From positions 1 through 35,390 of the forward strand of contig JAISWI010000088.1 of assembly GCA_031270865.1 (NCBI GenBank): 35,390 bases of DNA, given 5' to 3'. Numbering within the stretch: the stretch's first letter is position 1; every line of letters starts with the position of its first letter. The stretch is from Oscillospiraceae bacterium (GTDB taxonomy: Bacteria > Bacillota > Clostridia > Christensenellales > Aristaeellaceae). Below are positions 31,078 through 35,390 of this stretch, piece by piece. The notes under the pieces were generated by a model, which saw only the letters and a program-made list of their open reading frames with translations, did not search any database and was not told the origin of the DNA. The translations under genes were made by a program, and so were the position numbers.

Positions 31078-32019
31078 ATGGACGCGCGAGCTATTACCCG
31101 ACCGATCCGCCGGGGCGGCGGCAGTATACGCCCCAGCGGAGCGTACTGGATATGGTATATATTGCCAGCGTTGTTGGTCTACGCCGTGTTCATGGCGTAT
31201 CCGATGCTGGATTCCGTGCGGCTCAGCCTGTATGAGGGCACGACCGGGGCGCGGCGGTTTGTCGGCGTGGCCAACTACGTCAAGTTGTTTACCGACGCGG
31301 TGGTGTCCCAAAGGTTTTGGAACGCGTTCGGGAACACGTGGGTGTTTTTCGCGTTCCACATGCTCCTGCAGAACGTGCTGGGCATCTTCTTCGCGCACCT
31401 GCTGACCAACCGGACGATGCGCGGCAGCGGCATTTACCAATCCATTATATTTATACCGTGTACGATAGCGGTTCTGGTCACGGGCTACATGTTCAAGATG
31501 ATGCTCAACCCCATGTGGGCGGGGCCGACGCTGAAGAACATCGGGCTGGCGTTCCTGTCCAGGCCGTGGCTGGGCGAGAGGTCGACCGCGCTGACGGTGA
31601 TATCCCTGGTGTCGTGCTGGCAGTGGCTGGGCATCCCCACGATGATGTTCGTCGCGGGGTTCCAGGGCATCGACGAGGATCTGCTGGAGGCCGCCTCGAT
31701 AGAGGGAGCGAACAACTGGCACCAGTTCTGGCGTATCAAGCTGCCGCTGGTCATACCGGTGGTGGGCATGATCGCCATACTGACGTTTGTGTCCAACTTC
31801 AACGCGTTCGACGTGATTTACTCGATGGCCACGCCCAACGGCTCGCCGGACTACGCGACCGACCTTATCGGCACGCTGTTCTACCGGTACGGCGTGGCGG
31901 GCGAGCACCCCATAGGCATACCGGAGCCGGGACTGGGCGCCGCCGTATCCACAACGGTGTTCGCGATGCTGCTTTGCGGCGTGATACCCACGCTGCGGGC
32001 GACGCGGGGGAAGGAGTGA
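31078..32019 (+). CDS. CUT1 ABC transporter permease, MalF/LplB-like
   Basis: 314 residues from the ATG at 31078, four bases after GGAGG; an in-frame GTG at 31033 is less likely. Six hydrophobic helices are visible, the first at ~22-42 (WIWYILPALLVYAVFMAYPM). The cytoplasmic EAA loop LLEAASIEGANNWHQFWRIKLPL, which docks on the ATPase, is intact, as are IYQSIIFIPCTIAVLV and the C-terminal segment before the last helix. It forms a heterodimer with the next permease in the membrane to import the sugar delivered by the binding protein. It ends seven bases before the next gene. Confidence 0.95.
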   Translation: MDARAITRPIRRGGGSIRPSGAYWIWYILPALLVYAVFMAYPMLDSVRLSLYEGTTGARRFVGVANYVKLFTDAVVSQRFWNAFGNTWVFFAFHMLLQNVLGIFFAHLLTNRTMRGSGIYQSIIFIPCTIAVLVTGYMFKMMLNPMWAGPTLKNIGLAFLSRPWLGERSTALTVISLVSCWQWLGIPTMMFVAGFQGIDEDLLEAASIEGANNWHQFWRIKLPLVIPVVGMIAILTFVSNFNAFDVIYSMATPNGSPDYATDLIGTLFYRYGVAGEHPIGIPEPGLGAAVSTTVFAMLLCGVIPTLRATRGKE

Positions 32020-32025
32020 CCTGGC

Positions 32026-32907
32026 ATGACACGAAGCTTCGAGCGTGAGCGCCGAACCCCCGCCGCCCCGCGTACCCGATCCATGCGCGTGATGAATATG
32101 CACATATTCTCACACGTGTTGTTGGTCGTTTGGTCGTTCGTCGCGCTGTTTCCCGTGTGGATGCTGATCATCAACGCGTTCAAGTCGAAGCGCGAGATAT
32201 ACGCCAATCCGTTCGGGCTGCCGGGAGCGTGGACGCTGGAGAACTTCACCTCCGCCATCCGCGACGCGAACTACCTGAATTACTTCCGCAACAGCCTGAC
32301 CGTTGTGGTCGTGTCGCTGTTCATGATACTGGCGTTGGGGTCGCTGTGCGCGTATGCCCTGGCTCACTGGCGCTCGAGGCTTAGCGGCGCGATCTATTTC
32401 TTCATAATAATAGGGATGATGCTGCCCATCAAGATAGCGACGATCCGCCTTCTTGAGATGATGAAGGCCTTCGGGCTGCTGAACACGCTGTGGAGCCTGT
32501 TCCCCGTGTATATCGCGATGGGTATACCGACATCAATATTCATACTGACGGAGTTTATACATGGCCTGCCCAACGAGCTATACGAGGCGTCGTTCGTGGA
32601 CGGGGCGGCGCGGCTGCGCATCTACTCCAGCATTGTCTTGCCGCTGATCCGTCCCGCGCTGGCGACCGTCGCGATATACAACCTGGTTCCCATCTGGAAC
32701 GATCTGTGGTTCCCGCTGATATTCATCAACAAGGAAGCGCAAAAGACGGTGTTGCTGGCGGTGACGAAGCTTCAGGGGCAGTACGCCACCGACTGGCCCA
32801 AGGTGCTGGCGGTGCTGACGCTGTCCGCGCTGCCTGTTATATTGCTATACCTGATGATGTCGAAGCAGTTCATCAAGGGTTTGACGGCTGGGGCGGTGAA
32901 GGGGTAA
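32026..32907 (+). CDS. CUT1 ABC transporter permease, MalG/AraQ-like
   Basis: 293 residues; GGGGAAGGAG ~11 bases before the ATG, overlapping the end of the upstream permease gene. Six helices, starting ~27-50 (HVLLVVWSFVALFPVWMLIINAFK). MalG signatures are intact: PFGLPGAWTLENF, YFRNSL, the helix pair around GMMLPIKIA, and the EAA loop ELYEASFVDGAARLRIYSSIVLPL. It pairs with the MalF-like permease. Comparing it with the malG remnant at 28416-29151 shows what the remnant has lost. Confidence 0.95.
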   Translation: MTRSFERERRTPAAPRTRSMRVMNMHIFSHVLLVVWSFVALFPVWMLIINAFKSKREIYANPFGLPGAWTLENFTSAIRDANYLNYFRNSLTVVVVSLFMILALGSLCAYALAHWRSRLSGAIYFFIIIGMMLPIKIATIRLLEMMKAFGLLNTLWSLFPVYIAMGIPTSIFILTEFIHGLPNELYEASFVDGAARLRIYSSIVLPLIRPALATVAIYNLVPIWNDLWFPLIFINKEAQKTVLLAVTKLQGQYATDWPKVLAVLTLSALPVILLYLMMSKQFIKGLTAGAVKG

Positions 32908-33006
32908 GCAAAGAGTATAATCTGTATTAAGCCGCCGCTCTGTTTATTCTAATATGAACAACTGCTAACGGATTACTGATGCGTCCATGGTAAATTCATA
33001 CAAACG

Positions 33007-33048
33007 AAGGGGAAGCGTTGTCGGACTTGCCTTCCAACGATTCCCCTT
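33007..33048. terminator. Hairpin between convergent transporter and GH127 genes
   Basis: AAGGGGAA pairs with TTCCCCTT and, after a 1x1 mismatch, CGTTG with CAACG, around a 14-base loop. It starts 100 bases after the permease stop and ends nine bases before the GH127 stop. It probably ends both transcripts. 32908-33006 otherwise shows nothing I can name. Confidence 0.6.
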
Positions 33049-33056
33049 GCTATAAC

Positions 33057-35018
33057 TTACGCCAGCCGTGTCCATACCTGCATCTCGCCTTTGCCGCGAT
33101 TTGCCCAGAAACTGTAGGGTATGTATGTCAGGCTTATTGGTTCGCGGCGGATATCCGATTTATCCATGTATAACGTGTCGGTATCGGCAGTGTCGCGGAA
33201 CCCGGACGCCTTGATTCTCACAGAGCCGGGCATCAGGCTGTCATCCGGTTCCGCCGTGATCGCGCTGGCGTCGGCGTGGATCGTGAGCGCGGACAGGTTC
33301 GCGCCGTTGTCCGCTTCTTCCAAGCAGAACACGACAGGCCCGCGAAGGATCGCCGCCTTGCCAGCGTCAGCGCGAACAAGCGGGTTGGCGCGTACCAACC
33401 GGGTCGGCATGGGGAAATCCAGCTCGACGGTGTCGCCCAGCTTCCACAGCCGATTGATGTACAGGTATCCGTTTTCAGCGCTGTCGGTTTGGATCGTCGC
33501 GCCGTTCACGCTGACGGCGGGATCAGCGCACCAGCCGGGCAGCCGGAGCGCGAGGGTCCACGCCACTCCGCTCGTTTCCGTGACGACGATACGCGCCGCG
33601 CCGTCCCACGGGTACGCCGTGTCCACGCGGATGGCAGCCTCGCCGCCCGGAACCGTGATCCGCGCCATCCCTGCGGAGTAAAGGTGCACAAAGAGCGTCC
33701 CGTCTTTTTGACCATACGCGTATTCGCCAAGCGACGCGTAAAGCCTCGCCACGTTCGGCGGGCAGCACGCGCATCCGTACCAGCCCGGACGCTCGGGCAG
33801 CGCGTGCTGGCGGCCCTGGTTTTTCTCCGAAGCCTCCGGCCAAACCTCCAGCGGATTCACGTAAAAGTAACGCTTCCCGTCCAGCGACATCCCGGCTGGG
33901 ATCGCGTTGTAGAGCGCGGTCTCCATCACGTCCGCGTATTCCGACCTCGCCTCGCTGTCCAGCATCGCCCGCGCGAAGAACACTAACCCGATGGCGGCGC
34001 AGGTCTCGCCGTAAACCGTGTCGTTGGGCAGGTCGTAGCCGAAGGTGAACGCCTCGCCGTGGCTGGATTGGCCGATCGCGCCGGTCACGTATAGCTGGCG
34101 CCCGACGATATCCGACCAAAGCCGGCGGCAGGCGGCCATCAGGGGCTCGTCGCCCGTCCGAAGCGCCGCCATAGCCATTCCGGTGTAGAGGTAGGCCGCC
34201 CGCACTGCGTGGCCGACGGCGGCGGTCTGGTCGCGGACGGGCATATGCGCCTGGTAGTAGGCGTAGCGGCCTTCCCGCTGGACCTCAGCGTCGGAGCGTC
34301 CGCGGCGCTTCTCCTCTAGCGCGAAACAGTTCGGCGATGTTCCCCGGGCGTCAAGGAAGTATTTCGCGAGCCTCAGGTAGCGTTCCTCGCCCGTCACATC
34401 GCTTAGTTTTATGAGGGCAAGCTCAATCTCCTCGTGGCCGGGACAACCTTCCGTCTTGCCGCCGCCTTCCCCGAAGCGCGCGCACAGCATGTTGGCGCAG
34501 CGGCGCGCGACGTCCAGCAGCTTGCGCTTACCTGTGGCGCGGTAATACGCCACAGCCGCCTCGGTCAAGTGGCCCATGCAGTATAGCTCGTGATGCTCCA
34601 GCAGGTTGGTAAATCTCTCCCATTCCGGGTGGAGGATATAGTAGGTATCCACATAACCGTCCGGCTGCTGAGCCTTTTCTATGAGGTCGATGACGCCGTC
34701 AGCATCCGATTCCAACGCCGCGTCCGGCTGGGACTCCAGCGCGTACGCCACGGCTTCAAGCCATTTTGCCACGTCGCTGTCCTGCCACGGGCAGCCGCCG
34801 TGCCGCGCCTCGACCATACCGGCGGCCGCGCGGAAGTTGCGCAGGGCGTACGAGGCGACGGCGCCGGGCACGGCGTCGTTGAGGATGTCGCGCTGGTAGG
34901 GGATGGTCGCCTCGCGCGCCAGTCTTTGGTATAAGCCCCACATCCCGTCCAGCCTGACCCGCGAGAGCGGGACGCGGGCAGTGGAGGGGCGAGGCGGTTT
35001 AGCGGCGTTTGCGGGCAT
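33057..35018 (-). CDS. GH127 beta-L-arabinofuranosidase (DUF1680 family)
   Basis: 653 residues from the ATG at 35018, eight bases after GAGGAGG; an alternative ATG at 35069 (670 residues) also has GGAGG, 11 bases away. The (alpha/alpha)6-barrel features of GH127 are clear: VRLDGMWGLYQRLAREATIPYQRD, WQDSDVAKWLEAVAYAL, QQPDGYVDTYY, ELYCMGHLTEAAVAYYRATGK, EGCPGHEEIELALIKL, and the metal/nucleophile cluster YGETCAAIG plus CACCPPNVARL. In characterised family members a Glu and three Cys bind zinc, and one Cys acts as nucleophile; these residues are present. No signal peptide, so it is cytoplasmic and would cut sugars after import by the transporter. It removes terminal beta-L-arabinofuranose from plant glycans; the exact substrate is not readable. 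Confidence 0.94.
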   Translation of the reverse strand: MPANAAKPPRPSTARVPLSRVRLDGMWGLYQRLAREATIPYQRDILNDAVPGAVASYALRNFRAAAGMVEARHGGCPWQDSDVAKWLEAVAYALESQPDAALESDADGVIDLIEKAQQPDGYVDTYYILHPEWERFTNLLEHHELYCMGHLTEAAVAYYRATGKRKLLDVARRCANMLCARFGEGGGKTEGCPGHEEIELALIKLSDVTGEERYLRLAKYFLDARGTSPNCFALEEKRRGRSDAEVQREGRYAYYQAHMPVRDQTAAVGHAVRAAYLYTGMAMAALRTGDEPLMAACRRLWSDIVGRQLYVTGAIGQSSHGEAFTFGYDLPNDTVYGETCAAIGLVFFARAMLDSEARSEYADVMETALYNAIPAGMSLDGKRYFYVNPLEVWPEASEKNQGRQHALPERPGWYGCACCPPNVARLYASLGEYAYGQKDGTLFVHLYSAGMARITVPGGEAAIRVDTAYPWDGAARIVVTETSGVAWTLALRLPGWCADPAVSVNGATIQTDSAENGYLYINRLWKLGDTVELDFPMPTRLVRANPLVRADAGKAAILRGPVVFCLEEADNGANLSALTIHADASAITAEPDDSLMPGSVRIKASGFRDTADTDTLYMDKSDIRREPISLTYIPYSFWANRGKGEMQVWTRLA

Positions 35019-35069
35019 GGGTCGGGCCTCCTCGCTGCGTTTATCGTTGTTGATCCTATTCTGCGCCAT

Positions 35070-35390
35070 AGCGCGTGGTTCCTCCAGGAATTGCCGGGGT
35101 TATTCAATATTATCTGTGGATAACCTACAGCTTAAGCGTACACGCGCAGCTGTGCCCAGGCGAGCGCTCGACCAGCTCCGGCATCGATTCCGCGCATGCT
35201 TTCATGGCCGATTTATTAAAGCAAGCACGGCGTTGGATGGTTGGTAAGTGTACGCCTGGAGGAACAACTTACCCTGGCCACGAGGGTCCAGCGTCACGCT
35301 GGTCAGGGGGTCAAGGGGGGTGAAACCCCCTTGCGGGGTCTGGGGCAGCGCCCCAGCGTCCCCAACTCCGCGTAAAGGGCGAAGCCCATT
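35070..35390. other. Non-coding region upstream of the GH127 gene, no gene called
   Basis: The first ~150 bases are moderately AT-rich and probably hold the GH127 promoter; a weak candidate is TTAAGC-17-TAATAT on the minus strand around 35110-35140. One TGTGGATAA (35115-35123) equals a DnaA box but stands alone. The last ~100 bases form a hairpin-rich repeat listed separately. No convincing ORF. Confidence 0.4.
35288..35356. repeat. Three consecutive hairpins, REP-like intergenic element
   Basis: CCAGCGT-c-ACGCTGG (35288-35302), CAAGGGGG-gtgaaa-CCCCCTTG (35312-35333) and CTGGGGC-agc-GCCCCAG (35340-35356) follow one another. This G/C-run pattern (GGGG..CCCC with GGGTTTCACCCCC on the minus strand) is of a type seen repeatedly in intergenic regions of many bacterial genomes. 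It may continue beyond the window edge. Confidence 0.7.

Noticed and set aside
31024..32103. 359-codon open frame on the minus strand
   Set aside because: Antisense to the MalF-like permease, with low-complexity His/Arg/Gln composition.
35115..35123. DnaA box and replication origin
   Set aside because: A single TGTGGATAA without a cluster, AT-rich unwinding region or replication genes; one such 9-mer can occur by chance.

Overview
This window looks like a GC-rich member of the Firmicutes (Bacillota), probably an uncultured, gut-type Clostridia. The reasons are near-consensus AGGAGG ribosome binding sites, TTGACA/TATAAT promoters, an FHA-bearing EssC, WXG100 and YukD-type proteins typical of Firmicute type VII secretion (T7SS), BspA-like leucine-rich repeats, a CUT1 sugar transporter and a GH127 glycosidase. 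Taxonomy is inferred from gene content only.

Layout. (1) Positions 2-451 hold the end of a DUF3825-like gene. (2) Positions 18091 down to 620 (minus strand) carry fourteen tightly packed genes behind one strong promoter (18145-18173). In transcription order they are the EssC ATPase, a LytTR regulator, an EspG-like protein, a YukD-like protein, a WXG100-like protein, two WXG100 proteins, an unknown protein, a candidate secreted effector, a DUF4176 protein, an FHA-ABC exporter, a vWA-TM-FHA protein, a PP2C phosphatase with a membrane anchor, and a secreted leucine-rich repeat protein. (3) A divergent promoter (18262-18290) drives a plus-strand block to 27158: a small unknown ORF, a TM-FHA protein, a secreted TPR/fibronectin protein, a transmembrane Ser/Thr kinase and two more secreted TPR-like proteins. 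A fifth TPR-like protein (with a DUF6273 domain) lies at 27245-28276 on the minus strand. (4) Positions 28416-29575 hold the decayed remains of a malF-malG pair on the minus strand; a 39-bp unit inside the malG remnant has expanded to eight copies. (5) Positions 29763-32907 are an intact sugar ABC transporter, followed by a convergent GH127 beta-L-arabinofuranosidase gene and a hairpin-rich intergenic repeat.

How it fits together. Regions 2 and 3 look like one system: a T7SS controlled by Ser/Thr phosphorylation. The kinase and PP2C phosphatase would set the phosphorylation state of threonine motifs (the HEKT/HDKT/YDKT type) next to FHA domains in the vWA and TM-FHA proteins, with further FHA domains on EssC and the ABC exporter. 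The logic resembles the PpkA-PppA-Fha pathway of type VI secretion, placed on a T7SS. Five paralogous extracytoplasmic TPR-like modules may form the outer-face scaffold or sensors. A LytTR protein with a receiver lacking the phosphorylation site is encoded in the operon, and an array of six AACGTT boxes matching the LytTR binding consensus lies just upstream of the effector genes. The last two points are inference.
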